Shown here piece after piece: positions 10,141-22,975 of a DNA stretch of 64,000 nt. Within the stretch, counting starts at the first letter, position 1. Every line of letters starts with the position of its first letter. The notes under the pieces are model-generated. The model was given only the letters and a program-made list of their open reading frames with translations, was not told the DNA's origin and made no database searches. The stretch is from Prinsepia uniflora (Eukaryota; Streptophyta; Magnoliopsida; Rosales; Rosaceae), in assembly GCA_032719365.1 (NCBI GenBank), contig CM064866.1, forward strand, positions 77,728,916 through 77,792,915, read 5' to 3'. The position numbers and the translations under genes are program-made.

Positions 10141-13100
10141 ATGGAGGCGCTGCAATGGAGGATGCTGCCGTTGCTGACGCTCCTCGCTTCTCTTCTGCTC
10201 TTTTTCTATTTCGAAGGTTCCTCCAAGGTCTGATTGTACATGTTGCTCATGTAAATTTAATTTGGGATTTTTCTACCGTGTCCTTGTGTTTTATTTTCAT
10301 TTTTATTTTCTTTGACTTGGACATACATGCATACACGAAAATGGAGTACAAATTAAGAAAGTGAAATGAATTTTGAGCTTTATTGGTTCTTAATTCTTAT
10401 GTTACCGATTCTGATTATATGAAAATCTTAAGTTAATTATTTTCTTGGTTGAATATCGAAAAAATTAGTCTCTGACCTCTATTTTGGTGTTCTTGGCTTG
10501 TTTTCTCTGCATTTTCTCACTAATCAAACAGAAATTTGTGTGGAAAATCACAAGGAAAACAGATTTTTTGATTAGTAAAGGTGTTTGTCGTCGTTAATTT
10601 ATAGTCTCTTTATGGTTTTCTTTAATTTTAGTAGACAAGTGGCTCTGAAATATTTATATTATCCAATTGATCAATGGATAATGAATCTGATTTAAAATAT
10701 GAAATATTGGATGAGAGAGAAGTTATGCGATCCAACATTGTAAACACTTCAAATTTTGATGGCATTACTTTAATAATGATGAGAAGGATTGCAGCAATAC
10801 CAGAATGAATCTGTATATGTACAATTTGCATCTCATACATGTATATTTTGTTTTGGATATTTAAGATTTTAAGCCTTTTTATTTTACAACAATACCAGAA
10901 GGATTGCAGCCTGCTTCCTTACCAACATTATTGGATAACAAGCAAGCGCATTGTGACACCACAAGGGATCATTTCTGGAGCAGGTACGTGTAAATCAAAT
11001 TTTTTGTAGATTTTAGAAACCATATTAGTTACTAGTTTTAATTATAAAATGTGTAAATGAGCAGTTGAGATAAAGGATGGGAAGATTGCCTCCATTGTTA
11101 AAGAAGGGGAAAAGAATGGGAAAACTAAGTTGAAGAATATAATTGATTATGGAGAGCTTGTTGTCATGCCTGGCTTGATTGATGTGTAAGATATGATAAG
11201 TAATTTTTTTACTTTGGTAATTAGGGTTTTAATCCGAGTTTTAATTTTTTTGACTGCGGTAATTTCAGGCATGCACATCTTGATGATCCGGGAAGAGCTG
11301 AATGGGAAGGGTTTCCATCAGGGACTAAAGCTGCTGCTGCTGGTACGCCAAATTGCCAGTACCTCTACTCCATTTTCTTGTTTTCATAGCTTTTTAGTCG
11401 TTAGTAGGTTTATTTTTGCTTTCTTGCAGGAGGGATAACAACATTGGTTGACATGCCTCTAAACAGTGATCCGTCAACTGTTTCAAGAGAGACTTTGGAA
11501 CTCAAGATTAACGTGGCGAAGAACAGAATTTATGTTGATGTTGGTATGCTCTTAAAGCTACATGTTGATGAGCTGGGTTACCCTCATACTAAAACTTTTG
11601 AGAAATGTTAGCTGGTTTAAATTTGCATACAATGTGATCAGGTTTCTGGGGAGGTCTAATTCCTGAAAACGCATTCAACGCATCTGCTCTTGAGGATCTG
11701 TTAGATTCTGGTGTTCTTGGTCTGAAGGTAATCATTCAAGATGTGATAGTGGTTTTTTTCTTTTTCTTTTTTCAAATTGTGCAGGATATTCTTTGATCCT
11801 CATCTGATGAATTATTTTTTTTTACGCCTGCTTTTGTAGTCTTTCATGTGTCCATCAGGAATCAATGACTTTCCTATGACAAATGCCAGTCATATTAAGG
11901 TTTGTCTCATGACATTGAGTCCACTATCACATAAAACATCTTATTTACCTGGAACTCAACTATTTATTGAAATGCTCTGTAAAACTGTCCTCCAATATCA
12001 CTTTAACCCCTGAAACTTAACTTGTGTCATTTTGCCCTAATTGACCATTTCTTGTCTACTTTACCTCCTATCGGTCTATTGTCTCAAACATCTTTTAGTT
12101 GGCTTGAGTAGTTTGGTAATTTAAGCTATGTTAGTGGGTATTTCATTAAGTAAGTCTAGAATTAATGACCAGAGAGTTGCATCAGTTAGCTTATTGAGAT
12201 GTAATCCTGATGTGTTTTCAAATATCTGTGCATTGTTTTCAATCATCTGTTCCTTAGGAGGGACTGTCTGTAATGGCAAAATATAGAAGGCCTTTACTTG
12301 TACATGCAGAGAAACAACTAGATCTTGAAAGTGACGACTTGGGTGCTGAAGGTGGTAGTAATGATCCTCGTTCTTATTCAACGTATCTCAAGACCAGGCC
12401 ACCTTCATGGTAAGATGTCTCTTATGATGTCTTCTTCAGCTTTAGACTTCCGGGAATGTAAAGGATAATTGTTATTCCTCTGTTTCCAAATCAGGGAAGA
12501 GGCAGCTATTAGGGATCTCTTGACCTTGTCTAAGGACACAAGGATTGGTGCACCTGCAGAAGGAGCACACCTTCATATTGTTCACTTGTCTGACTCGAGC
12601 TCTTCGTTAGACCTTATCAAGGTAGTCATTTACTGAAATCATTAGGGTTTGTTTTTGTTGACAATTATTAGTGCTCATGAATAAACAATGCAATTGCAAT
12701 TTCTTCATTATTGCAGGAAGCAAAAAGTGGCGGTGACAGTGTCACTGTTGAGACATGCCCCCATTACTTAGCCTTCTCAGCAGAAGAGATTCCGGATGGA
12801 GATACTCGTTTCAAGTGTTCTCCACCCATCCGCGATGCAGTCAACAAGGAAAAGCTCTGGGAAGCTTTGCTGGTATGTAATCATTCTTGCCTGTATATTT
12901 GATATGATCACTACGGCCATCCAACTTGTTCTATTTGGTTTCGATATGTTTGTTTAGGACGGACATGTTGACATGCTAAGTTCTGATCATTCTCCTACTC
13001 TTCCCGAACTTAAGCTTATTGAAGATGGTGACTTTTTGAGGGCTTGGGGTGGCATATCATCTTTGCAGGTTGAAGAATTGAACTTCAAGTGTACTAATTT

Positions 13101-13782
13101 GTGATTGTTTCAGAAACTAACCAAAATCCTTTTGGGGGAATTTGCAGTTTGTTCTTCCTGTCACATGGTCATATGGCCGGAACTATGGAGTGACTTTAGA
13201 CCAGTTAGCTTTATGGTGGAGTGAAAGGCCTGCCAGGCTTGCCGGACAAGAATTGAAGGTGATGCTATCCTCAGTTTCTTATGCCCAAAATCTAAAGTTT
13301 CAATTTTATGGTGTTGTCTATGTATTGAATCTCATCACAAAAAACTTTAAACTCCAACCTGACGAATGAGAAGGAAGAGATCCTCCAATTTCTAGCCAAC
13401 ATTCATGACACAAATTGATTACTATTTCGTAGGGGGCAATTGCAAATGGGAACCATGCAGATATCGTTGTCTGGAATCCAGACGCAGAGTTTGAGCTTGA
13501 TAATGAACATACTGTTTTCCTCAAGCATTCTGTATGTCTACTTGCGTACTTTCGAGTTTAACTTGATTTTTCATGTCAACATTCTTGATAATCTCTATTC
13601 ATCGAATGCCAAGTATTTCCTTTTCTGCCTTAACCCTTTTTGATTGCATACAGGGTATATCAGCCTACATGGGAAGGAAGTTATCAGGAAGAGTCGCAGC
13701 TACTTTTGTGAGAGGAAACCTTGTCTTCGAGCAGGGAAAGCATGCTCCTGCAGCGTGTGGGGTCACCATTCTGGCAAAATAA
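10141..13782 (+). CDS. ALN: Allantoinase
   Basis: Allantoinase hydrolyses allantoin to allantoate in ureide (purine) catabolism; the plant enzyme is in the endoplasmic reticulum. Fourteen exons join without a break into 503 residues, close to the roughly 506 of Arabidopsis: 10141-10227, 10899-10983, 11065-11185, 11269-11342, 11430-11543, 11642-11727, 11840-11899, 12258-12409, 12495-12621, 12717-12872, 12958-13068, 13148-13258, 13433-13531 and 13654-13782. The N-terminus has a hydrophobic signal-anchor (LPLLTLLASLLLFFYF). Metal-site motifs of cyclic amidohydrolases are present: GLIDVHAHLDDPGR, the lysine in GLKSFMCPSG, LLVHAE, HLHIVHLSD and MLSSDHSPT. ETCPHYL and the C-terminal RGNLVFEQGKH also fit. 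All key histidines and the carbamylated-lysine position look intact, so the gene should be functional. An upstream open frame (9831-10364) overlaps exon 1 in another frame and is a shadow. Confidence 0.97.
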
Positions 13783-14466
13783 TCAAGAATTCACGTTGAA
13801 AAGAAAGGCAAAATCCCATAGTCTCTGGGTATGTACACTCGTATGATCTCATTCATTCATGGCTGTGATATAGTCAAGCATTGTTCGTGCCATCTCCAGG
13901 CCATAATGTACACATGTTCTTGTGCTGTAATCTGTAATCTGTAATCTGTAATATTACACTTTACAAGAGAAGTCCCTAGCGACCTGACACATTACTTCTT
14001 CCCCAAGAAACATGTTTCCGTTGTAAAAAGGCATATGAGGTGCATTGTGTTCAACCCATAAACAATTCATGGCTTTTTGATCTATTTGTTTGTGCTGTTT
14101 GGATGCCTATGTTTCTCGTATTCGATAAGTAAACATATTCTTAGGTGGAGCAATTTTTTTTTGGGGTTAAAAGCCAAATTTTTCTAAACACCAATTTTGG
14201 TTAAAGTAAAACATCTACTTAGGTTAGGTTGAATGGTATTCTAGTAAAAGTTGATATTTTTTTTTTTCAAAAATCAGTTTTCGGTAAGTAAACATGCTAT
14301 TAAATTAGTTGACTTGGTCCTCAAGTAACAAATCTCTAAATAAACGGAAGACTATCTCACCCTCCGAAACCCGACGTTCCATCAATTAAAAACCTCCTCC
14401 GCTCTACATGAACCATTTCTCAACTCCCAATTCAAGCCAAACTCAAAACCTCAATTTCACATATCA
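13783..14466. other. Allantoinase 3' flank
   Basis: This holds the 3' UTR and downstream flank of the allantoinase gene and no other gene. A TCTGTAA unit is repeated in tandem at about 13929-13952. Near 14458 begins the DUF2828-like pseudogene. Confidence 0.5.
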
Positions 14467-16366
14467 ATGGCTCGTCCAAGTCTTCTCGGTCCTCCGGAGC
14501 TCAAAAATGCCCCACCATCAATATTGAGATCCATGGATGTGGATCTCAAGGACGAACCAGTCATGAGGCCGCTGATGGGCTTCACCGAGAACCGTTCAGC
14601 CACCTTCCTGTCCTCCGGCAACCCCTGCCTCGATATCTTCTTCCACGTCGTACCCAACACCCCGGCCTCCTTTCTCAACCAACAGCTCGGCTTGGGCCCA
14701 CGATGCCCTGACCACTCTCAAACTCATCTGCAACCTCCGAGGCGGGCAAGGAACCTGCAAGTCCGATAAACAAAACTTCTACACGGCGGCTCTTTGGCTC
14801 CACAACCACCACCCTAAAACCCTAGCCTGCAATCTCTCTTCCTTCGCCAATTTCGGCTACTTCAAAGATCTCCCAGAGATACTTTATCGGCTTCTAGAAG
14901 GTCTAGATGTGAGGGAAAACCAGAAGAACGAATTTTTACAGAGAAAAGAAAAGGCGAGTGCGAAAAGTAGCAAGAAGTTCAAGGTCACACAGAAGAAAAG
15001 GTCCCAAGACCCTCTGGAAAAGCTAACGGCAAAGCCGAAATTGAGTTGGGCGAAGAGGGCAGAATTGGAAAAGGAAAAAGTGAGCGCCTTGAGGAAAGAG
15101 AAGTTTCTCGCCATGGCCAAGAAGGCCGTCGAGAGGTACCAACGTGATCCGGATTATCAATTCTTACACGAATGGGTTTCGGATCTCTTCACTGAGTGCT
15201 TGGAGTCCGACATTGAAAACTTCAATTCCGGCAACCACAATCATATAAGCCTGGCGACGAAGTGGTGCCCTTCAATCGACTCCTCATTCGACCGTGCCAC
15301 ATTGATCTTCGAAAGCATTGCGAGGAAAGTTTTCCGCGAGAATCTACTTGGAGTATTAGGACATGGAGGAGGAGCACTACGCTTACAGAGTCCGAGATCG
15401 GCTGAGGAAGGGGTGTTAGTGTCGCTGAGGAAGGTCTTGGAGTTGCCTGTGGTTCATATGTCTGCCAATCAATGGGGTTCGATTCTGTACAATCGTGTCG
15501 CATTCGTAGCGATGAAGAATACAAAAGCATATTCTTGAAGCACGACGATGATCGATTTAGAAAATATTTTGACGATGTGAAATCTGGCAAGTCCACCATT
15601 GCCGCCGGTGCTCTGCTGCCACAGGAGATCATAGCCTCACTGAATATCCAGTATATGGATAGCGATGATGAAGACAGGGTTGATGATCAGACCGGTGTGC
15701 AAGTGGCTGAGCTTCAATGGTAGAGAATGGTGGATGATTTGTTAAAGAAGGGAAAATTGAGGAACTCATTGGCGATTTGCGATGTCTCCGACAGCATGAG
15801 TGAGATCCGATGAATGTGGAGGTGTCATTGGGGCTTTTGGTGTCTGATTTAAACGAAGAGCCATGGAAAGGAAAGGTGATCACTTTCAGTGCTTCGCCGA
15901 AGCTGCATTTGATCGAAGACGATGATCTCCGGGCTAAGTGTGCTGGGATGATAGGCATGGAGTGGGGATGCAACACTAATTTCCAAAAGGTGTTTGATTT
16001 GATCCTTGAAGTGGCTGCGAAGGGGAGTTTGAAGGTGGAGGATATGATTAAGAGGTTGTTTGTGTTTAGTGACATGGAGTTTGATGAGGCTTCTGTGAAT
16101 GATTGGGAGACTGATTAAGAAGCAATTAGAAGAGAGTTTAAAAAGGCAGGGTATGGGAATGTGGTGCCACAGCTTGTGTTTTGGAATTGAGGCACTCGCC
16201 GGCTATGCCGGTGCTGGCAATGGAGCCAGGGGTGGCTCTGTTGAGTGGCTTCTCCAAGAATTTGATCAAGATATTCTTGAATAATGATGGGGATATCTGA
16301 CCGGGCCACATCATGAAAGCAGTTATATGTGGGGAAGAGCATCAGAAACTGGTTGTGTTGGATTGA
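14467..16366 (+). pseudogene. DUF2828 (TROVE/VWA-like) family protein, intronless, broken
   Basis: Homology runs through almost the whole family in order, but in shifting frames. The N-terminal block MARPSLLGPPELKNAP is at 14467; FYTAALWLHNHHPKTL follows near 14780; a basic, charged linker begins near 14910; and SANQWGSILYNRVA lies near 15460. Then come FLKHDDDRFRKYFDDVKSG (about 15535), the VWA-like LAICDVSDSMSE (about 15765), GKVITFSASPKLHL, RLFVFSDMEFDEAS (about 16050) and LLSGFSKNLIKIFLNNDGD (about 16235). Frames change near 14682, 15398, 15515 and 16185, and there are in-frame stops at about 15721, 15811 and 16299. The metal-site-like DxSxS motif survives. Family members are often single-exon; their function is poorly known. 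At least four indels plus several stops make this a pseudogene rather than a single error. Confidence 0.85.
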
Positions 16367-16714
16367 TGATCATCATCTGCGAGTCTAGTTGCTAGGCTAA
16401 AATGTTAATGTCTATTTTTCATCTGTAGATGAGCAAAAGGAATGTGAAGTACAAATCAAAGGCATGTGTTCTCTTTCGCTCCTGTTTATTTATGTGTCCA
16501 ATTTGGTTGTTTATGTGTTCTTGCCAATGAATTCTGTGCGCTCTTTTGCTCCCCTTACATATCTTCACAATACAACAAAGAGTTTTTATGTATATAGTTT
16601 AGTTCAACTCTTACCACCATTGAAGTCGAAACTAAGGTAAGAGTTTGAACCCGAGATTAGGGTGAAAGTCAAACCATTAGAATATTGGATTTGTCATTTA
16701 TTAGAGTCAAATAT
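16367..16714. other. Intergenic DNA left of the retroelement nest
   Basis: No gene is recognised. It includes the 3' flank of the DUF2828 pseudogene and ends at the TG of the Tat 5' LTR. Confidence 0.5.
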
Positions 16715-17295
16715 TGTTGATACCATATCGACCGACCATCCTCTAGGCACAGGGTCCGCAAGGACAGGACGGACGCCGACCGATGCCCCTTTTGGCACCC
16801 CCACAAACGTGGCCCGCCGATCGGCAATGCCCTACAGACCCGTCATTCGGCACCTGACAGGGTACATGCACCAGCTGGCTACAACATTCACCTAACCAAC
16901 TCTGCCATAACCACTCCCTGACGGGGGCAGGTGGAAACTCCAGCTGGCGCCGCCTCCGGATGTCCAGGGCTTGTCAGGTGACTCTCAGCCACAAAGCATA
17001 ACCTGCTCCCGAAACAGTAGCCCACCTACCGCAGTTATGGCTACTATAAATACCTTGAAACCCTTCACAAAGGTAAGCTCTCGGAGACCTATGCAGATTA
17101 CTGTATTTCCTTGCCTTTCGGTGTGCAGATACTAACTTAGGCATCAGAGTCCCTTTGGCCAGCACCACACCGATGTCAAGTCTTTGCAGGGTACTTGCCG
17201 AGTGGCAACGCCCCCAGCGGGCCCCAAAGCACCACGCAGCTGGTCCCAGATCCCCCAGCGGGTCTCATCAAGTTGATCCTTTTCCAGGTCAAACA
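16715..17295 (+). repeat. 5' LTR of the Tat-type element (581 bp)
   Basis: It starts TGTTGATACC and ends TCAAACA, so it has the usual TG...CA ends, and is followed after two bases by the primer site. A TATA box (TATAAATA) lies at 17045-17052. The 3' partner LTR is not in the window, so the boundaries rest on the end motifs and the primer site rather than on an LTR pair. Confidence 0.8.
17045..17052 (+). promoter_or_regulatory. TATA box in the Tat 5' LTR
   Basis: TATAAATA lies about 250 bp before the LTR end, where a pol II promoter of an LTR retrotransposon is expected. Confidence 0.6.
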
Positions 17296-17297
17296 AT

Positions 17298-17317
17298 TGG
17301 CGTCGTCTGTGGGAACG
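17298..17317 (+). other. Primer binding site of the Tat-type element
   Basis: TGGCGTCGTCTGTGGGAACG starts two bases after the LTR. It resembles the TGGCGCCGTCTGTGGGAA primer site found in plant Tat elements, with one change (C to T) in the GCGCC core. The priming tRNA is not assigned here. Confidence 0.75.
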
Positions 17318-17368
17318 ACTTCGTCCCACTAACTCACATACCTTCGCTCAACCCTCTGCCGACGCACA

Positions 17369-19012
17369 ATGTTTACCGAACGGGTTGTTGGTGAGCTCAA
17401 TAACACCCCTCAAGGAGATCGCAACCGAGCCCGAACTAGCCTGCCCTCTGAGGATATGCTTGAGATGCTGAGAACCCTCCGGTCGGAGGTTTCCGAACTC
17501 AGGAAAAACAATGCTGCCATCAAGAGAAGGAACCACGTGTAGGGGGAGCAGCATGGGAGCACCCTGGCCATCCTGCAATCCACACGCAAGGAACTGGAGG
17601 AACAAGGAGAGGCAACCAAACGGGCCCTGGCCGCTGCATCTCGTTGGCAGGAGTTCGACGTCTGCTGAGTCGAGATTGGTGACACTTGCCGACCGGAGAC
17701 GTCAGGTCGCCTTCTCTTCCACCAGACCGACCTGCCTGGTCCCTCGGGTACGCAGATCTACCTCGAACTACTCGAAAAGTGACAGACACAGGCCCAGGCC
17801 AACCGTCTGACTTACCCCACTCATGACCCTCGCATCCAGGCACAGCCGCCCCTGCTAATATTATCCCAGGGCACCCGGTCACGCTCCGGATTGATACATC
17901 GACCGACACGGCATCCAAAGCTTTCTGCCCAGCCGCCAGGGAGTCCCTCCTCTCCAGTCGGAAGGCACCAGCCGGAGGACAATGCCAGATCGACCATGGC
18001 CTCTTCTGGGCGGCGTCCGTCGCAACCCGGGAAGCCCAGGGGCGGCGGTAGTACAGATCATCCGCCGACCAAGGACCGGCCAACCGGGTCAGATCGGCCC
18101 AACCTATCGGACGAGGTGGTCCAGGAACTCCTCCAGCGCATGTAAGAGCTGGAGGCCGTTAGACCAAAAGCCGAGACACTGCCCAGACCCCGGACCAACA
18201 TCGGTCCCTTCACGGACCGCATCATGCGTTACCCGCCATGAGACGGAGGTTAAACCCCTAAAGATCGCCTTATACGACGGACAGGGAGACCCATACACTC
18301 ATATCAACAATTATAACTCCGCACTAGCCTTCCGAAATCTCTCTGACGAAGCGCAGTGCCTGATTTTCAGCTCCACCCTCACTGGGGCCGCACTCAACTG
18401 GTCCTATCGGTTGGAATCGGCAATCGATCGACTCGTTTGACCAACTACATACGGTCTTTTTAAACCAGTTCATGATCCAGACGGATCGGTTACTCACAAC
18501 GGAAGACCTGGGTACCCTACGACAGGGAGATGGCGAGCCCCTAAGCCAATACGCCGCTCGATTCAGCTTGGAGTACTCCAAGTGCCATGAGACAGATGAC
18601 AAGGCTGCATACCGGGCTTTCCGCAACGGGCTGCGCGAGTCCACCTTCAAGTACCATGCCTTCACCCAGGGTTGGGACGATTATAATGAACTCATGAGGC
18701 AAGCGGCAATACACGCCAAGTCAGAACACTTCAACTCTCCCCAGGTGGCGCCCCGACTCGACCCGACCAACGCACATCCCCTACCTCCAAACAATCGGCA
18801 GACACAGTCACCTCCACCAATCACTAACACGCGTAAGGATCACCGGTCTGACTCGCACTCCAGTAAGCGGAAGGGGACGTACTCAATAATCATGGGAGAG
18901 ACAAGTACCACAATAAGGGACAGGGATCGAGCCACCACCCAGTCAGGAAAACCCCACACGGGGACCCACATTGAAGTACAAAACTTATTCCATCCTGAAC
19001 ACCTCCCTTGAG
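17369..19012 (+). pseudogene. Gag of the Tat-type element, broken
   Basis: An ATG at 17369 opens a short coiled-coil-like reading (EDMLEMLRTLRSEVSELRKN) that stops at 17540-17542. Gag-like sequence continues in other frames to about 19012. The central retrotransposon gag domain is at about 18240-18720: DGQGDPYTHINNYNSALAFR and LTGAALNWSYRLESAIDRL in one frame (17982-18440), then QGDGEPLSQYAARFSLEYSK and FRNGLRESTFKYHAF in another (18472-19011). The frame change lies near 18430. It is the structural capsid protein; this copy is dead. Confidence 0.8.
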
Positions 19013-20260
19013 AATATCTTGATGAACATCGAAGGCACAATACCCAAGCCACGAGCGCGACCAACCGGCCCCCGCCCGGGCATCCAATCCAACCTGTATT
19101 GTCAATACCACAAGTTCAACGACCATACCATCGACAAATGCGTGACCTTCCGCGACATCGTAGAAGCACTCGTCAGGAAGGGGAAGATCAACCAGTTCCT
19201 CCAGCATGCACGCCCCACGCAGGGCTTGCCACAGGTCAACACGATCAGTGGGGGCCCTACCATTTCTTCCTCTTACACCTCCAATCGGGCAAAGAAGAGC
19301 TTCATGCGAGCTACGACATCCAACCACCAAATCTTCAACATCGAGAACGGACGTGCCGCCAAGGTCGCATTGGCTGGATGGACGCCGATTACCTTCTCCG
19401 AGGAAGAAGAACGGGGAGTCAATTTTCCCCACGATGATCCATTGATCATCCGAGCTCAAATAGCCAATTTCGATGTCGGGCGGATTTTGGTGGACACTGG
19501 AAGCTCCGTGAACGTCCTCTTTATGGACACTTTCAACCAGTTGGGCATCAACCTCACGAGCCTCACCCACGCTGGTTCTCCGCTACTCATCTTCTCGGGC
19601 GATTCTGTTATGCCCCTTGGCACCATCTCCCTGCCCATCTCTCTGGGCAGTGCGCCCAGAATTACGACAACCATCACCACTTTCCTTGTGGTCGATTGCC
19701 CGACGGTCTATAATGTCATTTTGGGTAGGGGACTACTCAACCAACTCAGCGCCGTTATCTCTACTCGGTCCCTTCTCATGAAGTTCCCTACCATCATGGG
19801 CACTGTTCAGGTCTGCGGTAACCAACAATCCGCCCGCTCGTGCTATCAAACCGTCCTGACGAAGATCAACCCATGCGACAAACGAGAAACCATGACCGTC
19901 GCTGAGGCTGCTTACGAGGCTGACCCCGTCGACCCTGAGCTCCTCGAGAAAATCCGAGTATGTCCCCTCGAGGACTCGAGGGACCTCTCCGCTATCTCAC
20001 AGCCGCAGCCCGTAGAGGACACGGAGTTAATCACCCTTTGCCCACAGCACCCCGAGCGACAAGTAAAAATCGGGAGCGCAATCACCCCAGAACTCCGGGC
20101 ACAACTCATCCAGTTTCTCCAAGACAACAACGAAGTTTTTGCTTGGTCCTATGCCGACATGCCCGACATCTCCACTGATGTCATCTGCCACAGGCTTAAC
20201 ATCAATACATCCTTCAAACCGGTCACGCAAAAGCAGCGGACCTACGATGCAGAGCGATAA
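18971..20260 (+). pseudogene. Tat-type element: end of gag, protease and start of pol
   Basis: This 429-residue frame reads through the gag C-terminus (a CQYHKFNDHTIDKC-like knuckle near 19100-19140), then a retroviral-type aspartic protease with an intact ILVDTGSSVNVLFM active site near 19485-19525 and VILGRGLLNQLSAV near 19705. It runs into LNINTSFKPVTQKQRTYDA at the start of the polymerase region and ends at a TAA at 20258-20260 that interrupts pol. The matching part of this frame is repeated in the fragment at 1-574. Confidence 0.85.
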
Positions 20261-20266
20261 CTCGTT

Positions 20267-21245
20267 ATGCAGGAAGAGATCGTCAGATTCAGCACCATCC
20301 ATTTCGTGCGCAAGGCCATTTACGCCACTTGGGTTGCAAACGTCGTCCTCGTCAAAAAACCTTCTGGATCCTGGCGGATGTGCATCGACTTCACAGATCT
20401 CAACAAGGCATGTCTGAAGGATAGCTTCCCTCTACCAAAGATCGATCTCTTGGTCGATGCCACAGCCAGCCACGAACCCCTCAGCTTCATGGACGCGTAC
20501 TTCGGATAAAACCAAATCCGAATGCATCCCGATGACCAAATCCACACTAGCTTTCGCACCAACTTAGGGGTCTACTGCTACAATGTCATGCCCTTCGGAT
20601 TAAAAAACGCCGGTGCCACCTACCAACGGTTGGTCAATTTTATGTTCGCGGACTAGATGGGAAAAACCATGGAGGTGTACGTGGATGATATGCTCGTTAA
20701 AAGTAAGATCGCCAGTGACCATGTGCCAAATCTCCACAAAATGTTCCAAGTGCTGAAACACTACCAAATGCGGCTCAACCCGGCCAAGTGCGTTTTCGGC
20801 GTCCGTTCTGGAAAATTCCTTGGATACATGATCAGCCAAAGAGGAATCGAGGCTAACCCCGAGAAAATTAGGGCCATCCTGGACATGAAGCCCCCGCGCA
20901 CACTCAAGGAAGTCCAAACCCTTACTGGCAGGATCGCCGCCCTCACCCGGTTCATCTCTCGGGCAACCGACAAGTGTTTACCATTTTTTAAGGTAATGAA
21001 GACCCGGGGCAGGCACATCGATTGGGATGATGCATGCGACGCCGCATTCGAAGCCTTCAAGACTTACATGAGCACCACACCCCTGCTCACCCGACCTACA
21101 ACCGGCGAAAGACTCACCGTCTACCTTTCCGTCTCCACATCTGCTATTAGCTCTGTCCTCGTGGCAAATCGGGGCAGGGCTGAGTTCCCATCTACTATGT
21201 CAGCAAAGCCTTCCAGGACGCGGAGACCCGGTATAATGACCTAGA
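20267..21245 (+). pseudogene. Tat-type element reverse transcriptase and first RNase H, with stops
   Basis: Reverse transcriptase motifs are in order: VVLVKKPSGSWRMCIDFTDL, then a TAA at 20507-20509 inside the conserved block after FMDAYFG, then YNVMPFGLKNAGATYQRLV, then a TAG at 20654-20656, then the catalytic VYVDDMLVKS near 20690 and GKFLGYMISQRGIEANPEKI. The connection and RNase H region (PFFKVMKTRG, WDDACDAAFEAFK) follows to a frameshift near 21180-21190. The YVDD catalytic pair is kept although the frame is broken. Confidence 0.85.
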
Positions 21246-21249
21246 GAAG

Positions 21250-22970
21250 TTGGCCTTTGCCCTCATCGTGACGACCCGGCGCCTCCGCCCATACTTCCAA
21301 ACATACCCCATGTTAGTCCTCACTAACAAACCTCTCCGCCAGGTGCTCCAAAAGCTTGACACTTCTGGACGACTCATCAGGTGGGCAGTTGAGCTCAGTG
21401 AGTTCGAGATTACTTTTGCCCCTCGACCAGCAGAAAAAGGGCAGGTCGTCGCTGACTTCCTCTCCGAATTCACTTACAATACAACACAACACATGCCCGA
21501 AACTCTCGATCCCAACACTGCGTCACCCACCGCCTCTGTCTGCGAGCCATCTTCCCGGACCACCGTGGACCCCGCCAAGCCCATTTGGACCCTTTATGTG
21601 GACGGGACCTCCAACCATACTGGTTCTGGCGCTGGCCTCATACTCGGCACACCCACCCAGAAGCGGCTGGAGTATGCACTACGTTTTGGCTTCCAGGCTT
21701 CTAATAATGAAGCCGAGTACGAAGCCCTCCTGGCCGGCCTCCTGTTGGTCGGCGACCTACAGGCCCTCCAGCTGCAGATTTACAGCGACTCCCAACTTAT
21801 CGTGCACCAGATCAATAATCTTTACGATGCTAAGGACGCCTCTATGACCCGATACCTGGCCAAAGCTCGCAACCTACTTCGCCATTTTTCAGGCTACGAG
21901 ATAACCCAGATCCCGCGGTCTGAGAACTGCCACGCCGACGCCCTAGCCCGTCTGGCCTCTTCTATTGATGACCGGATAGGACGTCGCGTCCCCGTCGAGT
22001 TTCTAGCATCTCCAAGCACTAGCGAGCACCCAGTCCTGGTCACGACACAGGATCCCTCGTGGATGGACCCCATCGTACGATACCTTACCACGTCGGAACT
22101 CCCACCAGACCGCAATGACGCTCGACGCATCCAGCGCCAATCCGCGCGATATACCATGGCACACAACCATTTATATCGCCGGGGGTTCGACACCCCACTC
22201 CTGAAATGTCTCCCCACTGACCGGGGCATTGCGGTCCTCCGAGAAATTCACCAGGGGATTTGGGCAATCACTCCGGACCAAGGTCTCTTGCGCATAAAGC
22301 TTTTCGGCAAGGCTATTATTGGCCCACAATACGCACCAACTCCATGGCCATCACTCAACGGTGTGCCCCATGCCAACGATGTGCACCTGTCCCTCATTCT
22401 CCTGTTGAGCGCCTCACTCCCATGCTCAGCCCCTGGGCCTGGACTTGATCGGACCCATGCCACGCGGGAAGGGCAGCGTCGAGCACGCAGTCGTCGTTGT
22501 AGATTACTTCACTAAGTGGGCTGAGGCCAAGCCATTCAAGACGATCACGGCCGCCCAGATCGAGAGCTTCGTCTACCAAAACATCATCTGTCGTTTCGGT
22601 ATTCCACATACGATCGTAACCGATAACAGCACTCAATTCGATTCTACCCGTTTCCGACACTTTTGCGGTGTTTATGGCATCAAGCTTTGCTTCGCTTCAG
22701 TGGCGCATCCCCAGGCTAACGGATAGGTCGAAGCCGTAAACAAGCTCATCAAGCACAATCTCAAGGCTCGACTACATGACACCCCAAAAGGCCAGTGGTC
22801 CGACCTACTGTCTGACGTCCTATAGTTCTACAGGACATCCTACCGGACCTCAACCAAGGAAACGCGCTTCGCCATGACTTTCGGGACAGAAGTTGTTATC
22901 CCGGTCGAAATCGGGGAAACATCCTATCGAGTACTGTCCTACGATCCGCAAGAGAATGCGAAGCTCCTGA
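21250..22970 (+). pseudogene. Tat-type element RNase H and integrase (N-terminal and core)
   Basis: A second, plant-type RNase H reads WTLYVDGTSNHTGSGAGLIL, NNEAEYEALLAGLLL and LQIYSDSQLIVHQIN (about 21590-21960), the dual-RNase H feature of Tat elements. The integrase zinc-binding region near 22250-22420 is split between frames (QGYYWPTIRTNSMAITQRCA in another frame). The core reads VVVVDYFTKWAEAKPFKTI, then DNSTQFDSTRFRHFC. TAG stops at 22724-22726 (where GQVE is usual) and 22823-22825 (usually tryptophan) break it before the solo LTR. Confidence 0.85.
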
Positions 22971-22975
22971 CGCAA

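Noticed and set aside
9831..10364. 177-residue open frame upstream of allantoinase
   Set aside because: It overlaps the true first exon in another frame and runs through the donor site; it has no recognisable domain.
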